This document shows positions 1 through 8,609 of a DNA stretch of 61,464 bases, piece by piece. Source of the DNA: an uncultured Clostridium sp. (GTDB lineage: Bacteria; Cyanobacteriota; Vampirovibrionia; Gastranaerophilales; Gastranaerophilaceae); contig CAJMDF010000006.1 in the NCBI GenBank assembly GCA_905212085.1, positions 1 to 61,464 on the forward strand, read 5' to 3'. Each line of letters starts with the position of its first letter. The first letter of the stretch is position 1. The notes under the pieces are model-generated. The model made no database searches. It had not been told where the DNA came from and was given only the letters and a program-made list of their open reading frames with translations. Both the position numbers and the translations under genes were made by a program.

Positions 1-87
1 TATAAAAAATCTAATACAAATAGATGATTTTTTAATTTCTAATACTTTAGAATTAGTTAAATTTAATTAATAATTTTTGTAAACCTA

Positions 88-116
88 TTGACTTTTATAA
101 AAAAATACTTTAAAAT
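88..116 (+). promoter_or_regulatory. Predicted sigma-70 promoter for prepilin gene
   Basis: TTGACT at 88-93, a 17-bp spacer and TAAAAT at 111-116 form a near-consensus promoter. It lies about 150 bases upstream of the prepilin ATG at 268, so the leader would be long. I see no gene in bases 1-267 beyond this leader. Confidence 0.55.
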
Positions 117-267
117 GAAGTTACAAAAAGATTTTTCAAAAGAGTTTTTATGCATATCCACAAGTTTTGGAGAAGATTCGATATATAAATTAAAGGATAG
201 AGAGATAAAAGCGTAAAATATTCTTGAGGAATCAGAAAGTTTTACAAAAAAGAAAGGTGAAAAGATT

Positions 268-930
268 ATGACAAAAAGATTCGGCTTTACACTTGCAGAA
301 GTGTTAATCACATTAGGTATCATCGGTGTTGTAGCTGCAATGACAATGCCTACTTTGATGAACTCAACTCAAGGTGCTCAATACAAAGCAGCTTACAAAA
401 AAGCATTATCAGCTCTTTCTCAAGCTGTTACTTTGAACGTTGCTCTTGATGAATGGAACTTCGCTGATGCTGATAACAGTACTTACAAATTAGAAGATAT
501 GTTTAACAGCCGTATGAACGTTGTAAGACAAGAAACTGGTGCTACTAACATTAAAGATTCAAAAGGACAAGACTACAAAGTTGCAGTTAGCGCAGCTGGT
601 AAATTACAAGGTGTAGCAGCTGGAACACCTATAACTATTGCAGGAACAAATACAACATTATTCTTCAATGATGGTATTATGTTTACATATGATCCAGCAG
701 CATCTACTAACTGTACAAAAGCTGATGGAGCAACAGCTAAAATTTGTACTGGTTTCATTGATGTAAACGGTGTTAAAGCTCCTAACAGAATTGTTCAATG
801 TGATAACGCTGATGCTACCGCTACAAAATGTGAAATCAAAAACCCAACTGACGTATATCCAGTTATGTTCTATGATCAAACTGTACTTCCAAACTCTACT
901 CCAGCTAGAGCAGTATTATACAGCAAATAA
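268..930 (+). CDS. Prepilin-like protein (type IV pilin/pseudopilin N-terminus)
   Basis: A 220-residue protein with a six-residue leader, MTKRFG, followed by FTLAEVLITLGIIGVVAAMT. This is the class III signal cut by prepilin peptidase after Gly, with Glu at position +5 and a hydrophobic helix that anchors the subunit in the inner membrane and packs in the pilus core. The globular part has paired Cys residues and an IDVNG...APN motif shared with other prepilins in this window (17065, 17866 and 60746). It has a ribosome site (AAAGGTG) and its own promoter and terminator, so it is a monocistronic unit. Whether it is a major pilin, minor pilin or pseudopilin cannot be decided here; the Ala/Thr-rich, low-aromatic body and good expression signals would fit an abundant subunit (inference). 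Confidence 0.85.
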   Translation: MTKRFGFTLAEVLITLGIIGVVAAMTMPTLMNSTQGAQYKAAYKKALSALSQAVTLNVALDEWNFADADNSTYKLEDMFNSRMNVVRQETGATNIKDSKGQDYKVAVSAAGKLQGVAAGTPITIAGTNTTLFFNDGIMFTYDPAASTNCTKADGATAKICTGFIDVNGVKAPNRIVQCDNADATATKCEIKNPTDVYPVMFYDQTVLPNSTPARAVLYSK

Positions 931-950
931 TCATAGTATAAATTATAAAA

Positions 951-982
951 AAGAACCTGTAGAAATACAGGTTCTTTTTTTT
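951..982 (+). terminator. Rho-independent terminator after prepilin
   Basis: An 11-bp perfect stem, AAGAACCTGTA with TACAGGTTCTT, a GAAA loop and a run of T residues follow the prepilin stop at 930. Confidence 0.9.
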
Positions 983-1068
983 ACGAATAGAATCGGAAAC
1001 AATTGCAGAATGACTCTACTGTAATTGCGAACAAATGCTAAGCAAGTCAGAATTTTTTTTATAAATTA

Positions 1069-2724
1069 TTATTTATTCGTAAATGATGAGAAAAATTTAT
1101 CCAACAATATCGGTATAAATTTAGCGTTTAACGCACTTAAATCAAATACAAACTCATTTACTCCAGCTCTATATAATTCTTCAACCTTATCAAATTCTTC
1201 TAAAATCTTATCCTCAAACATGTGCATTCTGCAAAAACCATCACAAGTGAACGGATATATCTTATCTAAGGAAGGATCATGTAATGCATAACCACCTCTA
1301 TGACAAGGAGCCTTACAAGACAATCGAGATATTATCGCACTATCATTGTTTAAAGGGCACAAACCTAAACTTGGAACTCTTATATTACCTGCAATTGTAT
1401 ATTTTTTATTTGGAATATCATTTTTTATCTTCTTTATTGTCTTAATTGTGCTTTCAATATCTGAAAAAGAGGTAAAATCAACTGTATCAATAGGAGATAA
1501 ATTATTCAAACACTTTATTGATAAACTATTCAACAAATTTATACCCTGCCCTATTTCTATCGGAATATGATTTATTTCAGGATCATTTATCGCTGTCCAA
1601 AAATATCCGATATTATTTATAATCAAACTATCAGGTGCAGGATTTGTCAATAAAATCTGTTTTACATATTCATATACTCTGTCAAAATCTCTTTCTATTA
1701 ATATTCTTGGAGTAGACAATTGAAATTTAATACCATGTTTTGTACAGAATTTTTTAACTTTCATTATAATATCACTAAAGCTACTTGTAGCTAAGTCACA
1801 CGTAGCAAGAATTTCTCCATATTCGATTGAATAAACAGGATTGGTCCCAATCTTTTTTATATATTTTTCTAGCTCTTTTAAATGAGCCAATTCCGATAAT
1901 CTTAAATTAATTTTATATATATCTTTTTTAGAATAATCAAATACTTGCTTTACTTTTGTTTTTACTACTTTCCATTCAAAATTTCTTATATTTTTGCTGA
2001 ATTTAAAATCTTGACCTTCTGCACTTACCACAACACCTAAGAAATGATTTGTACTATATATGCTTTTTCTTACATGTTTAAAAGGTAATTTTTGATGTTT
2101 AAACAATTTTGGTTTATCTAAGATTTTTTGAATAAGTTCAATGGCTTCCAAAATTTCTTCGGAATTATTAAATTTGCCCTTAATTACAACACTATCTATC
2201 GCTTTTAATTTTTTTATGTCTTCAGCACAATAAGGAAGATTATCGCTGTCTATAGCAAGTGGTAACTTTGTATATTGCTTAATTTTAGCAATATTTTTCA
2301 TATAAATTTCTTCTGTAATAATTATTTCATCAACTTTATGAAAATTGTTTATAAAATCAATTCCTGCTAAATTATGAATATCAAAATAAGAATCGACAAT
2401 TACCTTAAACGGCAAATTAAAAACTTTTATAGCCTCTAAAATAGCAAAACTGTTAATAAAAATACCATCAATACCGGCTGTTTTTAAAAATCGCAGCATT
2501 TTTTTTATTTCAGGAAGATTTTCTTCAGTAATATCATGTTTAAAATTGATATAAATAGCACATTTATTTCGCTTTGCTGCCTCTACAAACTCTTTTACAT
2601 ACTCAAAATTGTTATTTAAAAACTTCTTATAATAAACGTAATAATCCCTGCAAGAAGTCTCTTTTGCGAAAACATCAATATCATCAGGCTTTTTTACAGG
2701 CGATACAATTTTTATACTTCCCAT
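1069..2724 (-). CDS. U32-family peptidase-like protein
   Basis: A 551-residue protein. The N-terminal half reads like a TIM-barrel (repeated strands such as GIDGIFINS and DEIIITEEI). The C-terminal part carries the cysteine pattern typical of the U32 collagenase-like family: GLCPL (Cys456), SCKAPC (Cys470 and Cys474) and CDGFCRM (Cys494 and Cys498). In the relatives UbiU/UbiV and RlhA such cysteines are linked to an iron-sulfur cluster and to hydroxylation reactions, so proteolysis should not be assumed. A TATAAT hexamer lies six bases before the ATG and there is no clear ribosome site, which suggests a leaderless transcript. Its substrate is unknown. The family call is fairly firm; the role is not. 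Confidence 0.7.
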   Translation of the reverse strand: MGSIKIVSPVKKPDDIDVFAKETSCRDYYVYYKKFLNNNFEYVKEFVEAAKRNKCAIYINFKHDITEENLPEIKKMLRFLKTAGIDGIFINSFAILEAIKVFNLPFKVIVDSYFDIHNLAGIDFINNFHKVDEIIITEEIYMKNIAKIKQYTKLPLAIDSDNLPYCAEDIKKLKAIDSVVIKGKFNNSEEILEAIELIQKILDKPKLFKHQKLPFKHVRKSIYSTNHFLGVVVSAEGQDFKFSKNIRNFEWKVVKTKVKQVFDYSKKDIYKINLRLSELAHLKELEKYIKKIGTNPVYSIEYGEILATCDLATSSFSDIIMKVKKFCTKHGIKFQLSTPRILIERDFDRVYEYVKQILLTNPAPDSLIINNIGYFWTAINDPEINHIPIEIGQGINLLNSLSIKCLNNLSPIDTVDFTSFSDIESTIKTIKKIKNDIPNKKYTIAGNIRVPSLGLCPLNNDSAIISRLSCKAPCHRGGYALHDPSLDKIYPFTCDGFCRMHMFEDKILEEFDKVEELYRAGVNEFVFDLSALNAKFIPILLDKFFSSFTNK

Positions 2725-2928
2725 AGATTAATTATAACATATATTTATATTTCAAAATAAATAGCTAAAAAATATTTTTATTTTGTAAAGAAATCTTAAC
2801 AAATACCGAAAAAATAAGCAATTTTTTGGGAAAGAAATACTTAGTATATACATAAGGAATATTTAGGATAGTCTTACACACTAGTCACACTTATCAATAG
2901 GATTACAATTAAATTTAGGGAGGACACC

Positions 2929-3168
2929 ATGGCAATAGGTGCTGAGGATTATATCGACCAACTTTTGGTCAAAAAATACGCTGAAGAAAAAGTTGATAAC
3001 CACGATAATATGGAATCAATGGTTGATCCTGAAAAAATGATGGATGCTATGAATGATTATGCAAGCATGTATCGAAATATGATGAACCTTAAACAGCGAT
3101 TAAACATTGCATGTTATGCCATTAATGCAAGAACTGCAAGATATAACAAAACATCCCAATATCAATAA
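2929..3168 (+). CDS. Hypothetical protein, 79 aa
   Basis: A small protein with a strong ribosome site (GGGAGGACACC) before an ATGG start. It is Met- and Asp/Asn-rich (MDAMNDYASMYRNMMNLK), without a signal peptide or membrane helix, and looks largely helical. I do not recognise it. It lies 74 bases upstream of maf on the same strand, possibly sharing a transcript. The strong translation signal and normal composition support a real gene. Confidence 0.6.
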   Translation: MAIGAEDYIDQLLVKKYAEEKVDNHDNMESMVDPEKMMDAMNDYASMYRNMMNLKQRLNIACYAINARTARYNKTSQYQ

Positions 3169-3242
3169 AGTTTTCTGTTCAAACTTTTTTGGTTATAATA
3201 TACTGTAAAAAAAGAATTATAATCAATGAAAGTGAGAACAAA

Positions 3243-3812
3243 ATGGTGGGAAAAATAATCCTTGCTTCTTCTTCTCCAAGAAGAGCAGATATTCTGAAAA
3301 AACTTAATATTGGATTTGAAATCATTCCGTCTCCGTATGTTGAAGATCATACAAGGACGGATTTTTCTTATGATTTTATTGAAAATTTAGCATATAACAA
3401 AGCAAAAGCTGTCATCCCATTAGTAAACGAACCAAGTATAATAATAGGTGCAGATACGGTGGTTGTTCTTGATAATAAAATTTTAGGGAAACCTGACGGA
3501 TATGATGGCGCTTTCAAAATGCTAAAAAAACTTTCAGGAAGAACTCACTATGTTGTCACAAGCATTGTTGTTATAGATTCGAAAACAGAAAAATATAAAA
3601 AAAATTCAACCACAAGTGAAGTTACATTTGAAAATTTATCAGATGAACAAATAAAATTTTACATTGATAATTTCAAACCTTTCGACAAAGCAGGTTCATA
3701 CGGGATACAAGAAATGCCTGCAGGATATATCAAATCCTATACAGGCGATCTTGAAAATATTATTGGAATTAGTTCTAAATCATTATTAGAACTACTACCT
3801 ATAAAAAATTAA
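3243..3812 (+). CDS. maf: Maf-family nucleoside triphosphate pyrophosphatase
   Basis: A 189-residue protein with the Maf signature SSSPRRADILKKL near the N-terminus and the acidic motif GADTVVVLD in the middle, plus the conserved GSYGIQ segment. Maf proteins hydrolyse non-canonical or pyrimidine NTPs (dTTP/UTP in the YhdE branch) to monophosphates and are tied to septation control and nucleotide-pool cleaning. I chose ATG 3243, where the family N-terminus begins, rather than upstream starts in the same frame that would add a Lys/Ile-rich stretch not found in the family. The stop abuts the stop of the convergent SEC-C gene with no intergenic space. Confidence 0.9.
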   Translation: MVGKIILASSSPRRADILKKLNIGFEIIPSPYVEDHTRTDFSYDFIENLAYNKAKAVIPLVNEPSIIIGADTVVVLDNKILGKPDGYDGAFKMLKKLSGRTHYVVTSIVVIDSKTEKYKKNSTTSEVTFENLSDEQIKFYIDNFKPFDKAGSYGIQEMPAGYIKSYTGDLENIIGISSKSLLELLPIKN

Positions 3813-5090
3813 TTATAAGTTTGCTCCGCAGCATTTTTTAAACTTTTTACCGCTTCCGCAAGGACAAGGGTCATTTCTACCGACTTTGCTTAAATCAATT
3901 CCTTCTAATTCAGGTTTTTCAATATCTTCTTCAATTATTCCCAAAGTCTTTGAAAAAGCTTTTGATTTGTATAATACAGTAGTCGATGAAAAGATTTTAT
4001 TTTCCAAATATCTTGATTTATAATGCTCTAAAAGTTCATCTAATGTATAATTTGTACCTAAGAACTTATTTACTACATCCATAAAATTCTCATGTCTGGA
4101 TGCAACTCGTTTTATTATATTTGCAGAGAATTTATCATTATTTAAGAAAAATTCAATACATTCTTTTGCATTTTCAACATTTTCAGGATCTTCTACAGCC
4201 TTATCAAACGTAGATAAAAATGGTACTGCGTACAAGCCTAATTCTTTATCAAATACAATACCCACATCATAAATTTCTTTATGAGAAGAAAATCCGCCTA
4301 GTGAATTTTCTAAAAAATTATCATATGAGTTATTGAACTCAGAAACATTAAAAAATTTATAATTATCTAATGTTTGAATTTTATCTTGTACATCAATTTT
4401 TTCTCCGCCTTCTGCGAAATCATTAAATGCACCGATTAAGTCATCTGCAAATTTGTTAGTTGTTACGACCTCATCTTTGCCAAAAAATTCTATAAATTTA
4501 CCATAAATTTCTTTGATATTTTCTTCAATTTCTTTTTGTTTTTCCGGATTATCCAAGTATACCAATTCCGGATTTTGAATAATTTTTGCAACAGAATATC
4601 TTAAAGCATCATCCCTACGAGTAGAAGGAAGAACTCCTGATATTTCTAAAAGATAATAAGCTTTTTCAAACTTAAAAATTCTTGCTACAACATATTGTCC
4701 AGCACCCATTCCTCTAAAAGAAGTCATTTTCACAAGAGATACAACACTATATGTTTTTTCATTAATAATATTATTCAAATCAAAACCATTTTGTAAAACT
4801 CTTTTAATCTCAAAAATTGAAGAAATGGACTGCATTAAAGCTTTTACAATTTTTTTAGTTGAAGCTGGAAGCTTTTTAGTATTTTCCAGGAACAAAGTCA
4901 ATATACTTTTATTATCTAAGTTCCTTTCAAAAATATAATTAAAACATGCAGACTGAAAATTCATCGCATTCTGCCCTATTGTCTTTATATACTCTTCAAA
5001 ATCAGGTTTAACGGTTTCGTCCTTTTGAACGAATTCTGCTAACTCTTTTATTACGTCATTAATTTCTTTTAAATCTTCTAAAATAAGCAT
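3813..5090 (-). CDS. SEC-C motif protein, 425 aa
   Basis: The last 23 residues are a SEC-C zinc-binding motif (GRNDPCPCGSGKKFKKCC), the same element that ends SecA and binds SecB or ribosomes. The preceding 400 residues are helical, acidic and Lys/Phe-rich with no enzyme motif that I recognise. SEC-C tails are found on many proteins of unknown function and indicate a zinc-dependent docking site. A clear ribosome site (GAGGGAG) supports the start. It is not SecA: there are no helicase motifs. It is convergent with maf. Confidence 0.75.
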   Translation of the reverse strand: MLILEDLKEINDVIKELAEFVQKDETVKPDFEEYIKTIGQNAMNFQSACFNYIFERNLDNKSILTLFLENTKKLPASTKKIVKALMQSISSIFEIKRVLQNGFDLNNIINEKTYSVVSLVKMTSFRGMGAGQYVVARIFKFEKAYYLLEISGVLPSTRRDDALRYSVAKIIQNPELVYLDNPEKQKEIEENIKEIYGKFIEFFGKDEVVTTNKFADDLIGAFNDFAEGGEKIDVQDKIQTLDNYKFFNVSEFNNSYDNFLENSLGGFSSHKEIYDVGIVFDKELGLYAVPFLSTFDKAVEDPENVENAKECIEFFLNNDKFSANIIKRVASRHENFMDVVNKFLGTNYTLDELLEHYKSRYLENKIFSSTTVLYKSKAFSKTLGIIEEDIEKPELEGIDLSKVGRNDPCPCGSGKKFKKCCGANL

Positions 5091-5176
5091 TAATTTCTCC
5101 CTCTTACAAAATGAGAATACCTTAAAAAAATCAAAAACTCAATACTATAACAGAGCAATATTAAAAATAAAACTGC

Positions 5177-6256
5177 CTACAAAGGTTTTCTTACCAAAGT
5201 ATTCTCAACTTTAAACTGACATTCAGGGCACATTTTTTGAGCTATTTTGGAATCAGAGTTTGCTCCTGATTTATCACCTAAGTTGGCTCTTGCAACTCCT
5301 CTATTATAATATGCAGCCGAAGGTGAGAAAAATACCTTATCTCCCTTTTGATAAATATTAATCAGATAATTAAAAAGTTCACAAGCAGCCTTATAATCTT
5401 TATTTTTTAACATGAATGTAGCTTTTTCACTCATTAAATAATATTTATAAGGTTTATCAGATTCAGTTTCAATCATATTATCAAATTCTTTAAGTACCTG
5501 TTTATAAGGCAAATAATATGTTTTTACACCAAGAATATCTGCATTAAAATCATCTGAAAAGCTATATTCATTAGCTTTTTTATAATCTTCCACAGCTTCC
5601 TTATATTGTTTTAAATTAAATTTTGCATATGCTCTTTGAGAATATACTTCAGGAGCCACAGGCACAAGAGCTAAATAGAAGTTTGAAAGTCTCAAAGCTG
5701 AATTAAATTTATTATTCGAATTAAAAGAATTAACAATTAAAGGCATTGTCACATAAGAGAAAAATATCAAGAACAGAATCACTAATACATAAATACTCTT
5801 TCTGGGAGTTTTAATATACTCTTCAAATACTTTATCTTCAATATATTTAACCTTTGGTTGAAACTTCATTCTTTGGAATGTTCCAACATATCTAGTCAAA
5901 TAATTTTCATATAAAGAATTGATAATTATATAAGTCAAATAAAGAGCAATCAATGGGATTAATGAAAGTAATATTACCACCGTCCAAAATGGTAAATGCA
6001 TAAATTGAGTATAATAAGGAAATATCACAAGATAAATATACAAAATCAACTCAACTGCAACTGCAGAATTTAATAAAGTTGTAAATCTGCGATAAACTCT
6101 ATTTACATCTTTTAATTTCTCTTCAGGCAAATTAACAGCATACCTATACCCTTTATCTCTAATAATACCTGCAAGTACGGTATTATTATTAACTTTATAA
6201 TAAGTACAATATTGAGATTTTATAAACAATTGTTTTCTATATTCATTAATATCCAT
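5177..6256 (-). CDS. Membrane protein with TPR-like repeats
   Basis: About 359 residues from the ATG at 6256. Hydrophobic segments occur near residues 75-120 (two adjacent helices) and near 165-185, followed by a soluble region with TPR-like repeats (LALVPVAPEVYSQRAYAKFN, YKEAVEDYKKANEYSF and YYNRGVARANLGDKSGA). It ends with CPECQFKVE. TPRs normally mediate protein-protein contacts; here they would face one side of the membrane after the third helix. A longer reading frame to 6337 exists, but its first 27 residues are Lys-rich and unlike a protein start. The function is unknown. Confidence 0.6.
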   Translation of the reverse strand: MDINEYRKQLFIKSQYCTYYKVNNNTVLAGIIRDKGYRYAVNLPEEKLKDVNRVYRRFTTLLNSAVAVELILYIYLVIFPYYTQFMHLPFWTVVILLSLIPLIALYLTYIIINSLYENYLTRYVGTFQRMKFQPKVKYIEDKVFEEYIKTPRKSIYVLVILFLIFFSYVTMPLIVNSFNSNNKFNSALRLSNFYLALVPVAPEVYSQRAYAKFNLKQYKEAVEDYKKANEYSFSDDFNADILGVKTYYLPYKQVLKEFDNMIETESDKPYKYYLMSEKATFMLKNKDYKAACELFNYLINIYQKGDKVFFSPSAAYYNRGVARANLGDKSGANSDSKIAQKMCPECQFKVENTLVRKPL

Positions 6257-6357
6257 AAATACATAATAACATTTTCCTTTTACAATTGCAATTAGATTTA
6301 CATTTTTTTTTGAAGTGATATACTTTAAACGTTGCAAATTGAAAATAAAACAATAAC

Positions 6358-6446
6358 AGGACGTAACCCACTAACAAGTAAACTATTAAGTATCATTTGT
6401 AAAGTGTAAATAATTAGACTAGTAACTACCAAATAAAAAACGTCCT
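6358..6446 (+). other. Repeat element copy 1 upstream of tRNA-Pro(GGG)
   Basis: The core ATTAAGTATCATTTG at 6385-6399 is repeated at 6574-6588 ahead of the second tRNA-Pro. Flanking AGGACGT (6358-6364) and ACGTCCT (6440-6446) are perfectly complementary, and CACT/AGTG can pair inside. It may be a structured leader or a decayed tRNA-like unit; nothing in the sequence decides between these. Confidence 0.35.
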
Positions 6447-6455
6447 AAAACATTT

Positions 6456-6529
6456 CGGGACGTGGCGCAGCTTGGTAGCGTGCTACCTTGGGGTGGTAGA
6501 GGTCGCAGGTTCAAATCCTGTCGTTCCGA
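6456..6529 (+). tRNA. tRNA-Pro (anticodon GGG)
   Basis: The 74 bases fold as a cloverleaf: acceptor CGGGACG with CGTTCCG and discriminator A, D-stem GCGC/GCGT, anticodon stem CTACC/GGTAG around loop TTGGGGT, and T-arm GCAGG-TTCAAAT-CCTGT. Loop positions 34-36 read GGG, so it decodes CCC and CCU. CCA is not encoded. A second tRNA-Pro lies 152 bases downstream. Confidence 0.92.
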
Positions 6530-6555
6530 TTTTATTTATATAAATCAGGGTGTAG

Positions 6556-6603
6556 CATTCTGCCGAGCAAATGATTAAGTATCATTTGCGAGAGGGAATG
6601 GTA
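6556..6603 (+). other. Repeat element copy 2 / hairpin between the two tRNA-Pro genes
   Basis: It contains the perfect 9-bp inverted repeat GCAAATGAT-TAAGT-ATCATTTGC (6568-6590), enclosed by CATTC/GAATG. The core is the 15-base repeat shared with copy 1. No T-run follows, so it is not a typical terminator. Confidence 0.4.
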
Positions 6604-6681
6604 GCGCTTGCTATTTATCTATATCTTGATAAAATGTAACAGTTCTTTTAAAATTAAATAGCAACTTTGACTAATTTATTT

Positions 6682-6755
6682 CGGGATGTAGCGCAGTCTG
6701 GTAGCGCACCGTGTTCGGGTCGCGGGGGTCGCAAGTTCGAATCTTGTCATCCCGA
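6682..6755 (+). tRNA. tRNA-Pro (anticodon CGG)
   Basis: The 74 bases have acceptor CGGGATG/CATCCCG, discriminator A, D-stem GCGC/GCGC, anticodon stem CCGTG/CGCGG around loop TTCGGGT, and T-arm GCAAG-TTCGAAT-CTTGT. Anticodon CGG reads CCG. It resembles the upstream tRNA-Pro(GGG), consistent with an old tandem duplication. Confidence 0.92.
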
Positions 6756-6758
6756 TTT

Positions 6759-8456
6759 TTACTTATTTAGTGCATTATTAATATCAGATCTTTTTATAAT
6801 TCCTTTTATATTGTTAAACTTATCTGTGGCAATAATCATTTCTGCATTATTAAAATGAAGTCGATAATATGCAATATATAAATTTTCAGACAGATTTATC
6901 GTAACTGGAGCTGGATTCATAATTTTATTAATTTCTGTTTTTTTATCAATTCCTTGGAATAATGCATCCTCAATATCTGATTTAGAAATTAACCCGACTA
7001 ATTTCTTTTTTTCATTTGCTACAGGATAATAAGAATATCCATATTTTTTTATATACAAATCAGCATCTTCAATTGTTAAATTAGCAGATAAAATCTGAAC
7101 ATATTTATTCATATAATCTTTTACAATTAAAGAAGTTAGCAATTTTGCTTCTTTTGATTTCACTTGATTTACAATTAATTCTGCATATATTGGTTTATGA
7201 TTTAATTTTTCTGCAATTAAATCAGCAATTGCAGCACTCAGCATAATAGGCAAAATATGAGCATAGCCTGAAGTCATTTCAAAGACCATAACAACAGCTG
7301 TAATAGGAGTTCTTGCAACTGCAGATAAAAAAGCCCCCATACCAATCATCGAAATTAATACAGGATCAACATTAAATCCGAAATTGTTAAATACAGCTGC
7401 AACAATATAGCCTAAAAAAGCCCCTAACATTAACATAGGTAAAAAGATACCACCTGCAGCTCCAGAGCCAAAACAAAACGGGGTTACAAAAAACTTCACA
7501 AAGAAAACCACTATCACAAGTGATAATGAAATTTTATTTGCCAACAACAAATCAACTGATAAGTTGCCTGAACCTAATACGTAAGGTAAGAAAATTCCAA
7601 TTATTCCGACAACACAACCGGCAATAGCAGGTTTAATCCAATTCGGAATTTTATTCATTTTTTCAAATAATTCATTATTTTTATATATAACTCTTGCAAA
7701 TATGACTCCTAAAAAACCAGAAATAACACCAAGAATTATACAAACCCAAATTCCATCAAGTGAAAAATGTTTAGTAACTTGCGGAATTATAAAAGAGGGA
7801 TTATTCCCTAAAAAATATCTTGCAATAGATGAAGCAGTAACTGTTGCTACAAGCACAGGGAAAAGCAAAGAGGAAGAAAATTTATTAACTAATTCTTCTA
7901 AAACAAAAATAGTCCCTGCGATAGGTGCATTAAAAGTTGCACCAATTGCCGAACCTGCTCCTGCAGCTATTAGTTTCCATTGATTAGTTCCCTTCATTTT
8001 AAAGAATTTAGCAACTAGCGCACCCGCACCTGCCCCCAATTGTACACTTGGACCCTCACGTCCTAAAGAAAGTCCTGTTCCAATACCAGCTACACCTGCA
8101 ATAAATTTTACGATTATACTTCTGACTCTTGTAATATTCCCCATTCTTGCCAAAACCATTTTTACAAAAGGGATACCGCTACCTTTGGTTTCTGGAGCAA
8201 ACTTAAATACAAGAATTCCTGAAATTAATCCCCCAATTGTGGTTATCAGAGGAAAAATTAATAATTTGTGCATGAGATCAAATTGAGATATAAAATTTTG
8301 GATAAACTTAAAAAGTTGATTTATTGATACTTTGAATAAAACGACTAATATTCCTGATATCAAACCTACCAAAATTGCTTGCAATATAATTTTACTTCTT
8401 GCAACTTCTTCTAAAAAATATCCTGTTTGTTTAAAAATTTTTCGACCTAATTCCAT
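6759..8456 (-). CDS. ClC-family chloride channel/antiporter with CBS pair
   Basis: A 565-residue protein with about ten or more hydrophobic helices and the three ClC selectivity motifs: GSGIP (residues 92-96), GREGPSVQLGAG with the gating Glu134, and GSGAAGGIFLP further on. The last ~120 residues form two CBS modules (VKDYMNKYVQILSANLTIED and IMNPAPVTINLSE), which often bind adenine nucleotides and gate the pore. ClC proteins move chloride, or exchange chloride or fluoride for protons, and support acid resistance or volume control. The retained gating Glu is compatible with either mode. It is convergent with the tRNA-Pro pair and divergent from the dicarboxylate symporter. Confidence 0.93.
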   Translation of the reverse strand: MELGRKIFKQTGYFLEEVARSKIILQAILVGLISGILVVLFKVSINQLFKFIQNFISQFDLMHKLLIFPLITTIGGLISGILVFKFAPETKGSGIPFVKMVLARMGNITRVRSIIVKFIAGVAGIGTGLSLGREGPSVQLGAGAGALVAKFFKMKGTNQWKLIAAGAGSAIGATFNAPIAGTIFVLEELVNKFSSSLLFPVLVATVTASSIARYFLGNNPSFIIPQVTKHFSLDGIWVCIILGVISGFLGVIFARVIYKNNELFEKMNKIPNWIKPAIAGCVVGIIGIFLPYVLGSGNLSVDLLLANKISLSLVIVVFFVKFFVTPFCFGSGAAGGIFLPMLMLGAFLGYIVAAVFNNFGFNVDPVLISMIGMGAFLSAVARTPITAVVMVFEMTSGYAHILPIMLSAAIADLIAEKLNHKPIYAELIVNQVKSKEAKLLTSLIVKDYMNKYVQILSANLTIEDADLYIKKYGYSYYPVANEKKKLVGLISKSDIEDALFQGIDKKTEINKIMNPAPVTINLSENLYIAYYRLHFNNAEMIIATDKFNNIKGIIKRSDINNALNK

Positions 8457-8548
8457 AAACTAAATATATAACACAAAAATTTTTACGACAAATTATATAA
8501 ATAAATGTTTTTATTCTCCCTCAATACTACGATTTTTATTCAAATCAT

Positions 8549-8577
8549 TTGAAATTTTGAACAAAAAGTTGTATAAT
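8549..8577 (+). promoter_or_regulatory. Sigma-70 promoter for dicarboxylate symporter
   Basis: TTGAAA at 8549-8554, a 17-bp spacer and TATAAT at 8572-8577 lie 33 bases before the ATG at 8610. Confidence 0.75.
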
Positions 8578-8609
8578 TTTCAGGTAACGTTATTTGAAAG
8601 AGGTTTTAT

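Noticed and set aside
1025..1570. Plus-strand ORFs at 1025-1291 and 1346-1570
   Set aside because: Both are antisense shadows of the U32-family gene, with no ribosome sites and biased composition.
3813..5090. SecA paralogue, because of the C-terminal SEC-C motif
   Set aside because: No Walker motifs or helicase domains precede the SEC-C element.
6568..6590. Rho-independent terminator between the tRNA genes
   Set aside because: The hairpin is strong but followed by GAGAGG rather than a T-run, and its core is repeated ahead of the other tRNA.
6667..6858. 63-residue ORF across the second tRNA-Pro
   Set aside because: It reads through the tRNA and into the 3' end of the ClC gene; the translated Cys/Gly/Arg-rich part is tRNA sequence.
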